Source of the DNA: Bacteroidota bacterium
GTDB lineage: Bacteria; Bacteroidota; Bacteroidia; 2-12-FULL-35-15
Length of the DNA: 64,000 bases
Direction of reading: 5' to 3'
Assembly (NCBI GenBank): GCA_947449315.1
Contig: CANFRC010000006.1
Span: forward strand, 108,249 to 172,248
Shown: positions 47,215-55,343 of the stretch, one piece after another
How the letters are laid out: every line of letters begins with the position of its first letter
Numbering within the stretch: the stretch's first letter is position 1
Notes under the pieces: model-generated
What the model was told of the DNA's origin: nothing
Databases searched by the model: none
What the model saw: the letters and a program-made list of their open reading frames with translations, nothing else
Made by a program: the position numbers and the translations under genes

Positions 47215-48294
47215 CTAATGCTTTACTCTCTTTTCTACCGATCCATCGGTATACAGGATTAAGTATAACCCGATATTATTCCTGGGACCTAATTCGTTAT
47301 CGCCACTGTTTTGAAGTGTTCCATCAATTTCCCAATCATTGAAACTTTTTGTTGAATTCATGTCGCCGCCATTGTTCCACAATCTTGTTGCAGTTGGAAT
47401 AGAAAAATTAGCAGAAGAAAAGGGAACAATGCTAGATGCCGATGAAAGTTTAAATGTACCTCTAGTTAAAAATAAATTTCCAGAACCAAGAGCTATTTTT
47501 GATTGTACATCCAAAATATAATTTTGATCGGCTAGTTGATTAGCAAGAGTTGAGGTAGGCGTAGAAAGACCTTTATTCACTTCAATTGCATTGAAAGTAG
47601 TTACTGCAGCCGAACCTGTTACTGTATTGGATGTTGCTCCTTTAAAAGTAACTCTTCCTGTTCCATTATTAAACGTTCCATTGTTTTCAAAATTACCGTT
47701 TATGGTAATAGTTACATCAAATAACGTATTGTCCCATGTTCCATTATTTATGAAATGTCCGAAAGTTTTTGAGGTTATTCCTGTTGTTAAATTAACAGTT
47801 GCTGCACTTGCAATACTAAAAGTACCAGCAACAGACAAGAATATGTTTCCAATTGAAGCGTTTGCAGATGGTTTAACAAAAAAATCACCTGTTACATTTA
47901 TTACTCGAGTTGTACCACTGCCTGTTATCGCGCTTGTATTTTTCATGGTGAAATCTCCCGTAACAGTCAATGTTGTCGGTGACAAATTTAAATTTAAGGT
48001 TCCTCCCTCCATTGTAACATTGGTAATTGTTGGGGTGCCACTTACTGTCACCGTAAACCCGGAAGTAATGACAACATCATCCCCTGCAGCTGGAAGGGTT
48101 CAAGCGGCACCCCCACCTGCTGATAACGACCATGTGTTTGTTAGAGCCCAACTCCCGGTGGCTCTGGAATAATACGTGGCAGAAAAACAGGGTAGGGAAC
48201 CCAATAGCATGGCGCATAAAAAAATAAACAATGGTTTCTTAGCTACTGATCGTTCAGCTATTAAAATTGGATACTGCGGGTTCTTTTTAATCAT
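47215..48294 (-). pseudogene. Secreted beta-rich adhesin-like gene interrupted by in-frame TGA
   Basis: Two open stretches in the same frame, 48294-48100 and 48097-47215, are separated only by a TGA at 48102-48100. Upstream is a signal peptide (PLFIFLCAMLLGSLPCFS) and ATYYSRATGSWALTNTWSLS; downstream reads TLPAAGDDVVITSGFTVTV. That is the usual opening of Bacteroidota surface proteins (G.W.....W, then GDDV.I..G..VTV), and a TGG Trp fits where the TGA is. The rest is a beta-helix-like run of Asn/Thr/Gly-rich strands ending in NNIGLYLILYTDGSVEKRVKH without a T9SS domain. Either a recently inactivated gene, a sequencing error or a recoded stop; the first is most likely given decay nearby. About 359 codons in all. 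Confidence 0.75.
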
Positions 48295-48643
48295 GTTACC
48301 TTTTTTTTTAGAATTTTTTAATGATGAGCGTTATAAAAAAATGAATCGTACTGATGAAATGCCCTATAAATAGGCATTACAGCGGTGTGTGCTTATTGTG
48401 TTGTAATTTGATCGTTTCATGCAGCATTCTTTTTTTGACAAAAATAAAATATTTTTATATAACTCCTACCTTTTTTGTCCATAAATCGTCATTTTTTATA
48501 CTTTCGCCGAATAAATGTTGCCGTTCGTCTAAAAATGATAGTGGAAAGATTTTTTTGAGTTTTCTTTGTATGCAAGTAAGCGTCGGTCAAGAAGATGGGC
48601 GGTAGTGGTAGGAAAATTCAATGAATGCTCTAAAAATTAAGCT
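48295..48643. other. Intergenic stretch without recognised gene
   Basis: About 350 bases, AT-rich. Small frames occur but none has a start signal, signal peptide or recognisable similarity. The right part may carry the promoter of the small lipoprotein gene; no consensus element was found. Confidence 0.5.
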
Positions 48644-48775
48644 ATGAAAACGAAAATAAATGTGAAATCGATGGTGTTGGCCCTTTTAATCACTGTATTC
48701 ACACTAACTGTCTATTCCTGTAACACGGGCAAAAAACCTACTAAAAACAAGCCTATTGGCTTGCGCAGGTTTTAA
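48644..48775 (+). CDS. Small lipoprotein, 43 aa
   Basis: A 43-residue frame with a convincing lipoprotein signal: charged start MKTKINVKSM, hydrophobic core VLALLIT VFTLTV and lipobox VYSC with Cys26. Only 17 residues follow (NTGKKPTKNKPIGLRRF). It may be a real small lipoprotein, a bacteriocin-lysis-type peptide, or the surviving N-terminus of a larger lost lipoprotein. Its 3' part is made of a nested inverted repeat (48734-48772), which argues for either a terminator-like end or insertion of a repeat that truncated the gene. Confidence 0.5.
   Translation: MKTKINVKSMVLALLITVFTLTVYSCNTGKKPTKNKPIGLRRF
48734..48772. repeat. Nested inverted repeat at the lipoprotein 3' end
   Basis: Outer arms AAACCT (48734-48739) and AGGTTT (48767-48772) enclose inner arms AAGCC (48749-48753) and GGCTT (48758-48762). 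It overlaps the last 14 codons of the small lipoprotein. Confidence 0.55.
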
Positions 48776-49257
48776 CTTTGCGGAAGTAGTCAATACACCT
48801 GCTGGTTATTTTGTCACGCTCCCTATATTCGTAACGCCTCTTTCATTTCAAATGAAATGTATTTTCATGGATCCTGCTGTAGTCTTTACCGCTCCGTTCC
48901 ATCTTGCGCCGTTTTTTTTACTCTTCTCCCGTGATTTTATCCTAACATTAAATAAACGCGAAACCCGTTTGTAATTCCTTTTTCATCCTTCTTCTCGAAT
49001 GTCTTCTTGTTCTTAGAGGCCTTGTATTATTTGCGTTTCACTGTGTTTTTATTTTTTTTAAGGCGATACCCATGCATCACTTTTTTATCTGTTTTATTCC
49101 GTCCGTTTAGTAGAAGGGTGGTATGCGTTTAATACCAGTTTAACTTCAAATAAATTATTCCGCTCGTTTTACTCCGTTCTCCGATAGAATAACGCCCTTT
49201 AACGAAAAAACCATTTTTCTTGTTATTCTTACGTTAATTTTAGAAAAGTTTCTTTTT
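48776..49257. other. Long non-coding stretch
   Basis: About 480 bases with no frame I would call a gene. A 72-codon frame at 48756-48974 overlaps the lipoprotein end and has no family signal. Several C-rich/T-rich runs are present. This and the neighbouring gaps make 47-49.4 kb unusually gene-poor for the window. Confidence 0.5.
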
Positions 49258-49320
49258 GGTTTCGTTTCAGTTTCGTGAACAACAGCAGAACCAAAACGAA
49301 ACCAAAACCAAAACGAAACC
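49258..49320. promoter_or_regulatory. GGTTTCGTTT / AAACGAAACC elements before the collagen-like operon
   Basis: GGTTTCGTTTCAGTT begins at 49258; AAACGAAACC occurs at 49294-49303 and again at 49311-49320. The first matches the element upstream of hpt at 14 of 15 bases. The cluster lies 39-101 bases before the first gene of the operon, a normal operator position. Confidence 0.5.
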
Positions 49321-49358
49321 AACAAAGTCTTTAAACTCATTATTTACGCGCAAAATCT

Positions 49359-50666
49359 ATGGTCATGAAAAGCAAAACATTTTACATCGTAATACTATCC
49401 ATCATATTTTTTCTGTTGATGTATGACATTAATTATATCTCTGCGCAGAACATTGGTATCAATTCTACCGGTGCTACTCCCGACCCAAGTGCTATGTTGG
49501 ATGTTTCATCCACCACAGGTGGAGTGCTTGTGCCGCGTATGACCTCTACTCAGAGAAATGCGATAGCCTCTCCAGCAACGGGTTTGATTGTGTTTGATAC
49601 GAACACGGCTTCCTTTTATTATTATGATGGTTCCGCTTGGGTTAATTTAGGTTCCACAGGACCCGCAGGTGCAACAGGCCCTACAGGACCAACAGGAGCT
49701 GCTTCAACAGTGGCAGGTCCGACAGGACCAACAGGAGCAACAGGAACTGCAGGTGTTGCAGGTGCAGATGGAGCAACAGGCCCAGCAGGTGTTGCAGGAG
49801 CAACAGGCCCAGCAGGTGTTGCAGGAGCAACAGGCCCAGCAGGTGTTGCAGGAGCAACAGGCCCTACAGGAACTGCAGGTCCGACAGGAGCAACAGGCCC
49901 AGCACCTTCTGGAACAGGTATTGTTACCGTTAGCGGTGGTGTGTTAGGAACACCCGGCGCCTTAACAGGTGATGTAACGACTTCTGGAGCCGGATTGGCA
50001 ACAACCATAGCTGTTCCTGTACTTACTAACATTGTAACATATACTTCAGGTTCAGGTACCTATACACCTAGTTCTGGGACCAAGGCCATATTAGTTAAAC
50101 TTGTTGGCGGTGGTGGTGCTGGTGGTTCTGCACAATATATGACTTGTGCAGGATTATATCATACAGGATCTGGTGGCGGCGGCGGCGGGTATTGCGAAGG
50201 ACTAATTACTTCACCCGCAGCATCCTATTCCTATGCAGTTGGTGCTGGTGGTGCAGCAGTTACTGGAACATGTTCTTCGGTCTCTACATTGCTTACTGGC
50301 GGTACTGGAGGAACAACTACGTTTGGATCTTTTACAGCTACTGGAGGTGCTGGTGGAATGAATGATATTTCCGGATATGGTTTAGCTGGAGGTGCTGGTG
50401 GTACAGCAAGTGGCGGCTCTATCAATGCTCGTGGTTCAAATGGATTTTATGCTGTAGCTTCCTCTGCAATGGAGGCTGGTGAAGGTGGTGGGACTGTGTT
50501 TGGCGATGGCGGTTCAGCAGCTAGAGGTTTTGGTGGAAATTTGGCAGGCACTGCAGGTATAGCACCAGGAACTGGTGGTGGTGGAGCATGTGCTTATTCC
50601 ACTGCGACTTGGTTTGCTGGTGGGGCTGGTGCAGCTGGAATCATTATCATCTATGAGTTTAAATAA
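49359..50666 (+). CDS. Secreted collagen-like repeat protein with Gly-rich tail
   Basis: A 435-residue protein with an N-terminal signal helix ([16 protein letters not shown]) and mature start near SAQN. Residues about 30-85 ([40 protein letters not shown]) form a stretch common in Bacteroidota proteins before fibre domains. Residues about 88-185 are collagen-like [17 protein letters not shown] triplets. The C-terminal 200 residues are extremely Gly-rich ([19 protein letters not shown]), like the glycine-rich ends of phage tail fibres. No T9SS domain is seen. It may be a surface fibre; the next two genes follow within 8-9 bases. The triplet DNA contains near-identical 27-base repeats prone to length change. 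Start could be either of two ATGs. Confidence 0.75.
   Translation: MVMKSKTFYIVILSIIFFLLMYDINYISAQNIGINSTGATPDPSAMLDVSSTTGGVLVPRMTSTQRNAIASPATGLIVFDTNTASFYYYDGSAWVNLGSTGPAGATGPTGPTGAASTVAGPTGPTGATGTAGVAGADGATGPAGVAGATGPAGVAGATGPAGVAGATGPTGTAGPTGATGPAPSGTGIVTVSGGVLGTPGALTGDVTTSGAGLATTIAVPVLTNIVTYTSGSGTYTPSSGTKAILVKLVGGGGAGGSAQYMTCAGLYHTGSGGGGGGYCEGLITSPAASYSYAVGAGGAAVTGTCSSVSTLLTGGTGGTTTFGSFTATGGAGGMNDISGYGLAGGAGGTASGGSINARGSNGFYAVASSAMEAGEGGGTVFGDGGSAARGFGGNLAGTAGIAPGTGGGGACAYSTATWFAGGAGAAGIIIIYEFK
49771..49863 (+). repeat. Tandem 27-bp repeats encoding collagen triplets
   Basis: At least three nearly identical units of GCAACAGGCCCAGCAGGTG-TTGCAGGA in tandem inside the collagen-like gene. In-frame expansion or contraction would alter fibre length. 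Confidence 0.75.
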
Positions 50667-50674
50667 AATTGAAC

Positions 50675-51067
50675 ATGAAAAATTTACTTTTATTTCTTAT
50701 TGGCTGTTTTTTTTATAGTCATGTGTGTGGGCAATCAACTATTGAAAATAGTAATTTGCCTCAAGGTGTATTTAAAGTAGAAGCTGAGCGCAGTCCAGAG
50801 GAAATTGTAAAAAAGAAACAGCAAGATGCAGCGGTATTAAATTCAACTAATGAAAATGTTGAATTACCTGCAGGCGTTTTTAAAGTGCAAGCTGAGCGCA
50901 GTCCAGAGGATATCGCAAAAAAGAAACAACATGATGCTGAGATTTTAAATTCAACTAATGAAAATGTTGAATTACCTGCTGGCGTTTTTAAAATTGAAGA
51001 AGAACCTAGTGCTGAAGAAATACAAAGGAGAGAACAAGAAAAAAACAAAGTTATTCCACGCAATTAA
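50675..51067 (+). CDS. Secreted protein of three 36-residue repeats
   Basis: A 130-residue protein starting at ATG 50675 (MKNLLLFLIGCFFYSHVCGQ), signal peptide cut near CGQ-S. The mature part is two and a half copies of a 36-residue unit: LP(A/Q)GVFKV(E/Q)AERSPE(D/E)I, KKKQ(H/Q)DA, LNSTNENVE. The units differ by few residues and their DNA is 108 bp long. Each unit has a short beta part and a charged helix. I know no family for it. It is the middle gene of a three-gene operon, eight bases after the collagen-like gene and nine before the T9SS protein gene, so it may be an accessory of the surface fibre. Confidence 0.7.
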   Translation: MKNLLLFLIGCFFYSHVCGQSTIENSNLPQGVFKVEAERSPEEIVKKKQQDAAVLNSTNENVELPAGVFKVQAERSPEDIAKKKQHDAEILNSTNENVELPAGVFKIEEEPSAEEIQRREQEKNKVIPRN

Positions 51068-51076
51068 TTCACAAAA

Positions 51077-52339
51077 ATGAAGTATTCGATCTCACTTTTC
51101 TGTTTTTTAACTTTATCGCTGCAGGTTTTTTCGCAGGGTAGAATTGTCATGAACGACGATGGCTATTTGGTGATAAAGAACAGCGCCTTTGTTGTTATTG
51201 ATAATAACAATGCCAATGCGCTTTCAGAAACAGGAACGGGAGGACGCATCATTTCAGAAAATGAAACCAATGTTGTTCGTTGGAACATCAGTGATGCCAT
51301 GGGATTGTATACCCTTCCATTTTACGATGATGTGAATGGTTCAGAAATCCCCGTTTCAATGAACATTACTACTGCAGGATCTGCAGGTGCTAGTAACCAC
51401 GTTGATTTTTCAACGTATGGCGGTCCCAACTACGATAATTTTTTTTACATGCCTTCCGATGTTTTAAATATGGCAAGTGCTGTGGCTGGAACAGTTAATA
51501 ATTCTTCTAAAGTAGTGGATCGTTTTTGGATGTTGGATGCCAACCACACTACCAAACCCGATGTTACCTTAAGTTTATCGTATTCAGATATTGAATGGAA
51601 TGCACCCGGCAACATTATTACAGAAGGAAATTTAGCTGCACAGCGCTGGAATTCCGATTTAAACGATTGGGATCCTTTGGGCTTGCCTCCAACAGGAATT
51701 TGCAATACCGCTACGAACGTGGTTTCCGGAATATCGTTCACTGGCTCCGAATTTTACAAATCGTGGACCTTAGTGGACAATACCACACCATTGCCTATCG
51801 AGTTACTCTCCAATGAAACGGAATGTTCCAACAACCACCTTGTTTTCAAATGGTCGACCGCTACAGAAACCAACAACGATTATTTTACGATTGAAAAAAG
51901 TTTGGACGGTGTGAACTTTGTGACAGCCGGAACAGTAGATGGCGCGGGCAATAGCACGAGTATAAAAAACTATTCGTTTACCGATTTTAATTCTTATGCC
52001 GGAAGCAGCTATTACCGCTTAACACAAACCGATTACAATGGTGCCCATAAAACATTTCCTGTCGTTAGCGCTAAGGATTGTAATTCCTACGCAGTAGAAG
52101 TCAATGCTTACAACAACCAAAATGGTAGCATTGTGATTGTGCTGGATGCAGCAGCGGTAGACAACTATTCCGCCGTGCTATACGATGCACAAGGAAATAG
52201 AGTAAAGGCGCAGGATTTTGAATCTGTAAAAGGAAACAATAATTTTAAGCTGGATGTTTCCAACTGTCAATTGGGTGTTTATTTCCTTCAAATCAACCAT
52301 GGCGGGGAACAAGTTTCCAAAAAAATCTTCATCAATTAA
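51077..52339 (+). CDS. Surface protein with T9SS sorting domain
   Basis: A 420-residue protein with a signal peptide (ISLFCFLTLSLQVFS). The middle contains a beta-rich region with IVMNDDGYLVIKNSAFVVID and an Ig-like or FN3-like segment introduced by NHLVFKWSTATETNNDYFTIEKS, a common connector before T9SS domains. The C-terminus (YSAVLYDAQGNRVKAQDF ... LGVYFLQINHGG ... KKIFIN) is a type A sorting domain. Third in the collagen-like operon. This may be the member that anchors or presents the others; that is inference from gene order. Confidence 0.8.
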   Translation: MKYSISLFCFLTLSLQVFSQGRIVMNDDGYLVIKNSAFVVIDNNNANALSETGTGGRIISENETNVVRWNISDAMGLYTLPFYDDVNGSEIPVSMNITTAGSAGASNHVDFSTYGGPNYDNFFYMPSDVLNMASAVAGTVNNSSKVVDRFWMLDANHTTKPDVTLSLSYSDIEWNAPGNIITEGNLAAQRWNSDLNDWDPLGLPPTGICNTATNVVSGISFTGSEFYKSWTLVDNTTPLPIELLSNETECSNNHLVFKWSTATETNNDYFTIEKSLDGVNFVTAGTVDGAGNSTSIKNYSFTDFNSYAGSSYYRLTQTDYNGAHKTFPVVSAKDCNSYAVEVNAYNNQNGSIVIVLDAAAVDNYSAVLYDAQGNRVKAQDFESVKGNNNFKLDVSNCQLGVYFLQINHGGEQVSKKIFIN

Positions 52340-52389
52340 TTTCCAATGCGTTTGCTGTATGCTCTTGAAGTAACAATGAATAGGAGTGG

Positions 52390-52478
52390 AGATAACGAAT
52401 TAGGTAGTAGGAATACTACCGGTTGATAGTGAATCGTGTCTACCACTGTATCGGTAGAAAAGAGAGTAAAGAACTAGG
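52390..52478 (+). pseudogene. Decayed inverted copy of the adhesin 3' end
   Basis: The stretch 52396-52478 reads SGDNELGSRNTTG, three stops, then SVEKRVKN and a stop. It aligns with SGDNELGPRNNIG ... SVEKRVKH at the C-terminus of the broken adhesin gene (47215-47315, opposite strand). The DNA shares TCGGTAGAAAAGAGAGTAAAG without a mismatch. It is a fragment of a related gene. Confidence 0.7.
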
Positions 52479-52543
52479 TCAGCTGGAATCGGCTGTTAGA
52501 TGATCTATTTAGGCTCACAACTTCGAGCTAAATCCATATTGAA

Positions 52544-52669
52544 ATGATAAAAAAAATATTATCGTATCCAGAAAAATCCTTCTATTTATTTATATCGATT
52601 GCTTTATTGTGTTGGCTAGATTCCCAAACTTTTTTTTGGAGGGATGACTGGTTTTTCATTATTGACTAG
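52544..52669 (+). pseudogene. Truncated glycosyltransferase N-terminus
   Basis: A 41-residue frame, MIKKILSYPEKSFYLFIS then a hydrophobic helix and TFFWRDDWFFIID, followed by a stop. The first membrane helix followed by RDDW is typical of the opening of GT39/ArnT-like membrane glycosyltransferases. The rest of such a gene is missing. Best read as a remnant. Confidence 0.5.
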
Positions 52670-52710
52670 TTGAATAAACATGATTTAAATTACGAAAAAC
52701 AATAATTGAC

Positions 52711-52761
52711 ATGAAAAATATTTGTTTAATAACAGGCTCATCGGGGTGTTTTAAAATATAG
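52711..52761 (+). pseudogene. Truncated epimerase/dehydratase N-terminus
   Basis: A 16-residue frame MKNICLITGSSGCFKI. ICLITGSSG is the usual start of NAD-dependent sugar epimerases (xxLITGxxGFIG), cut after the glycine loop. Very short, so the assignment rests on one motif. Confidence 0.35.
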
Positions 52762-52782
52762 ACTTTTTTAAAAGATAGATGT

Positions 52783-54075
52783 ATGAGATTTAAATATATA
52801 ATTTTAGGAACAATTCATATTGTTTTGGTAATTGCATTTATGATAGTGTATGATTACCAGCAAGTCTCTGATTCAATAAGATACCTTGCGGTTTCGGATG
52901 AGTTTGCCTCATTTAAGTTTTGTTTTTCTCCTCGTGTGAATTGCAATACTGCGCCAGGTTATCCACTATTTTTAGCACTCATAAAACCATTAACATGGCA
53001 AAATATGTATTTAATTGCTATGTTTCAATCTATTTTATTCATCTTATCATTTAGATATTTTCTAAATGCTATGCAGTCAAAATATCAAATTTCAAAAATA
53101 GCAATTCTCGTACTATCTCTATTTGTTTTATTAAATCCTGAGATTATTCATTTAAATGGGCCAACCTTGACGGAAAGTTTGGCAGCTTCATTGATCCTCC
53201 TCATATGTGGCAGTTTAGTAAATCAATTAAAAAACAAATATGACAAACCTATCCTAGTGATTTGTATTGCCTTGTTGGTTCTGACTAAAATGGAGTATGT
53301 TTTAATATTGCCTTTTTTAATACTTTATTTATACTTCATGAAAGAACGCAAGATTATTTTGCTAACATTAAGCGTTCTACTCGTTTTATTGACACTTAAT
53401 GGCTTTAAAAATCAAAAAACATATGGTGTTTTTAAAATGACATCTTTCGGTTCAGGAACAGTAATTTATGGAGGGAATAATCTAAACCTTGATGGTTCCT
53501 GGCACATTTATGCAAATAAAAACTATGTTCCGAAAGTTTATGAAATCGAATTAGATTCAATTCTCAAATTAAATGCTTCGTGTGCATGCGTTAAACAAGA
53601 TAGTTTATACAAAATTATGGCAATTGAAGCATGGAAAAAGAGCTATTCTAACCAACTAAAAGTTATCCCTATAAAATTTGCTAAATTATGGTTATTGCCA
53701 GGCAGTATGGATTTTTACAGCACCCAAACCGAAATTTACAGTGGTCTTCAATTACATAAATTATATAATGATAAACGCTGGCCTTGGTATTGGAAGTGGA
53801 AATTTGCTTCGTATTTATTCATTTATTGGAATAGTTTAATAATAAGCATAATAGGTCTTTGGTTTAAAATCAAAAAATACAAGTTCGACAATATTGACTT
53901 CTTATTCATTTCTTTTTTATGTGCAAATACATTCATGTATTGTATTCCATTTTATGGGGTTGGTCGATTTCATTTACCCATAATATGTATTCTATTTTAT
54001 TACGCTGTTTATTTTTTCATCTTCTTTGAAAAAAAGAATGCCAGCAGTGGAAATGGCGGTTCAGTACTTCCTTAA
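52783..54075 (+). CDS. Multi-spanning membrane glycosyltransferase, GT39/ArnT-like
   Basis: A 430-residue membrane protein with about ten hydrophobic helices. The first loop after helix 1 has YDYQQVSDSIRYLAVSDEFA and the APGYPLFLALIKPL segment typical of lipid-linked-sugar glycosyltransferases (GT-C fold), where an acidic residue in this loop is catalytic. A soluble part near 225-290 (SFGSGTVIYGGNNLNLDGSW) lies outside. It probably transfers a sugar from a polyprenyl carrier to a surface glycan; donor and acceptor are unknown. Its last few codons and the stop lie inside a repeat found again after the acyltransferase gene, so the C-terminus may have been rewritten by the repeat. Confidence 0.7.
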   Translation: MRFKYIILGTIHIVLVIAFMIVYDYQQVSDSIRYLAVSDEFASFKFCFSPRVNCNTAPGYPLFLALIKPLTWQNMYLIAMFQSILFILSFRYFLNAMQSKYQISKIAILVLSLFVLLNPEIIHLNGPTLTESLAASLILLICGSLVNQLKNKYDKPILVICIALLVLTKMEYVLILPFLILYLYFMKERKIILLTLSVLLVLLTLNGFKNQKTYGVFKMTSFGSGTVIYGGNNLNLDGSWHIYANKNYVPKVYEIELDSILKLNASCACVKQDSLYKIMAIEAWKKSYSNQLKVIPIKFAKLWLLPGSMDFYSTQTEIYSGLQLHKLYNDKRWPWYWKWKFASYLFIYWNSLIISIIGLWFKIKKYKFDNIDFLFISFLCANTFMYCIPFYGVGRFHLPIICILFYYAVYFFIFFEKKNASSGNGGSVLP

Positions 54076-54149
54076 ACATTTGTGCTTCGTGTCAAGTGAA
54101 GCGTTAGTAGGCAGTTCTATACTTCGAAATCGCCAACTTCTTATAGGTT
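54059..54149 (+). repeat. Direct repeat R1, overlapping the glycosyltransferase stop
   Basis: GTTCAGTACTTCCTT-A-AACATTTGTGCTTC begins here and is about 90% identical to 55381-55437 over 57 bp. It contains the hairpin GCTTC / GAAGC. The stop codon of the preceding gene (54073-54075) lies inside. Confidence 0.8.
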
Positions 54150-54194
54150 CAAACCTTTAGCCACAATGTAAATAAACAAACTATCAATACAATT

Positions 54195-55343
54195 ATGAGT
54201 AAGGATAAATTATACTTTAAGAATTTAGATTCGATCAGATTCATAGCTGCATTAATGGTTTTTCTTCAACACGGTGTCAGCCAATCCTATCAATATTTGC
54301 CAATAAAAAATACTTTATGGGAGAAACTGCTCAACACGATGAGTAATGGAGGAACAGGTGTTTCTATCTTTTTTGTATTATCTGGTTTTCTAATCACGTA
54401 TCTTCTTATAAGTGAATATGAATTAAATTGTAAGATATCTATCAAAAATTTCTACATCAGACGCGTGCTTAGAATTTGGCCTTTATATTTTTTAGTCGTT
54501 GCTTTTTCTTTTTTGATTTTTCCTTTTCTAAAATCATTGATTGGAATGAACAATCCTCTGGGTTCGAATTTTCTTTACCACCTAACTTTTTTGAGCAATT
54601 TTGATGTACTAAATATCGAAAATTATTGTATGGGAAGTGATGCAATGTCACAAAACATCACTTGGTCTGTTTCCATTGAGGAACAATTTTATTTGTTTTG
54701 GCCAATCCTATTTGTGTTTTTACCAAAACGATTTTGGATTTACTCCATATCACTTGTCATTGTCGGGTCAATACTTTTTCGAATAATAAATTATAATGAC
54801 ACTGTTGTTTTATACTTTCATACTTTTTCGGTATTGCTTGACCTTGGTATTGGAGGACTTATGGCTCTTTTAATAAAATCAAATAAAAAAATCAGGAGTT
54901 TCTTTGAAAATAGTTCTACATCGACTCATATCACTTTATTTATTTTCTCATTTTGTTTAGTTTTCTGGAGAGATACCCTGTTCTTCTCTCATTATGCAAA
55001 TGCTATCAGCCGAGTTTTTATATCATTTTCTTTTGCATTAATAATTTCTGCTCAAGCGATCACAAAAAAAGAATCAAAATTGAACCTTGAGAATATTTCA
55101 TTCGCTAACAAATGGGGGAAATATACTTATGGTATTTATTTACTTCATCCAATAGCCATTATGGTAATTGAAATTTTAGTTCGCCTATTGCATTTTCCAA
55201 AAACTAATTTTATTCATTTATTTTCTATGGGCGTTGTTGGTTTTATTTTTACTCTCTTTTTAAGTAAAATGAGTTATCGGTATTATGAATCAAGGTTTCT
55301 GTCATTAAAGGACAAATTCACATTCATAAAGACGCATGAATAG
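54195..55343 (+). CDS. Acyltransferase 3 family protein (OafA/YrhL-like)
   Basis: A 382-residue membrane protein with about ten helices. The family hallmark is at the start: SIRFIAALMVFLQHG, with the conserved R-x-x-A-x-x-V-x-x-x-H. GVSIFFVLSGFLITYLL, the RRVLRIWPLYFLVV stretch and TWSVSIEEQFYLFWP are all typical. It probably O-acetylates or otherwise acylates a surface polysaccharide, using acyl-CoA on the inner face. It follows a glycosyltransferase gene; both are followed by the same repeat. Confidence 0.88.
   Translation: MSKDKLYFKNLDSIRFIAALMVFLQHGVSQSYQYLPIKNTLWEKLLNTMSNGGTGVSIFFVLSGFLITYLLISEYELNCKISIKNFYIRRVLRIWPLYFLVVAFSFLIFPFLKSLIGMNNPLGSNFLYHLTFLSNFDVLNIENYCMGSDAMSQNITWSVSIEEQFYLFWPILFVFLPKRFWIYSISLVIVGSILFRIINYNDTVVLYFHTFSVLLDLGIGGLMALLIKSNKKIRSFFENSSTSTHITLFIFSFCLVFWRDTLFFSHYANAISRVFISFSFALIISAQAITKKESKLNLENISFANKWGKYTYGIYLLHPIAIMVIEILVRLLHFPKTNFIHLFSMGVVGFIFTLFLSKMSYRYYESRFLSLKDKFTFIKTHE

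Noticed and set aside
47591..48172. 193-codon frame antisense to the broken adhesin
   Set aside because: It is rich in Val/Pro because it mirrors Asn/Thr/Gly-rich beta repeats on the other strand; the minus strand has the signal peptide and family pattern.
49771..49863. CRISPR-like repeats
   Set aside because: The units are contiguous tandem repeats without spacers and encode collagen triplets in frame.
49622..50032. Long frames overlapping the collagen-like gene in other frames (Pro-rich and Gln-rich)
   Set aside because: They are by-products of the GPTGPTG codon repeats; no start signals or family matches.
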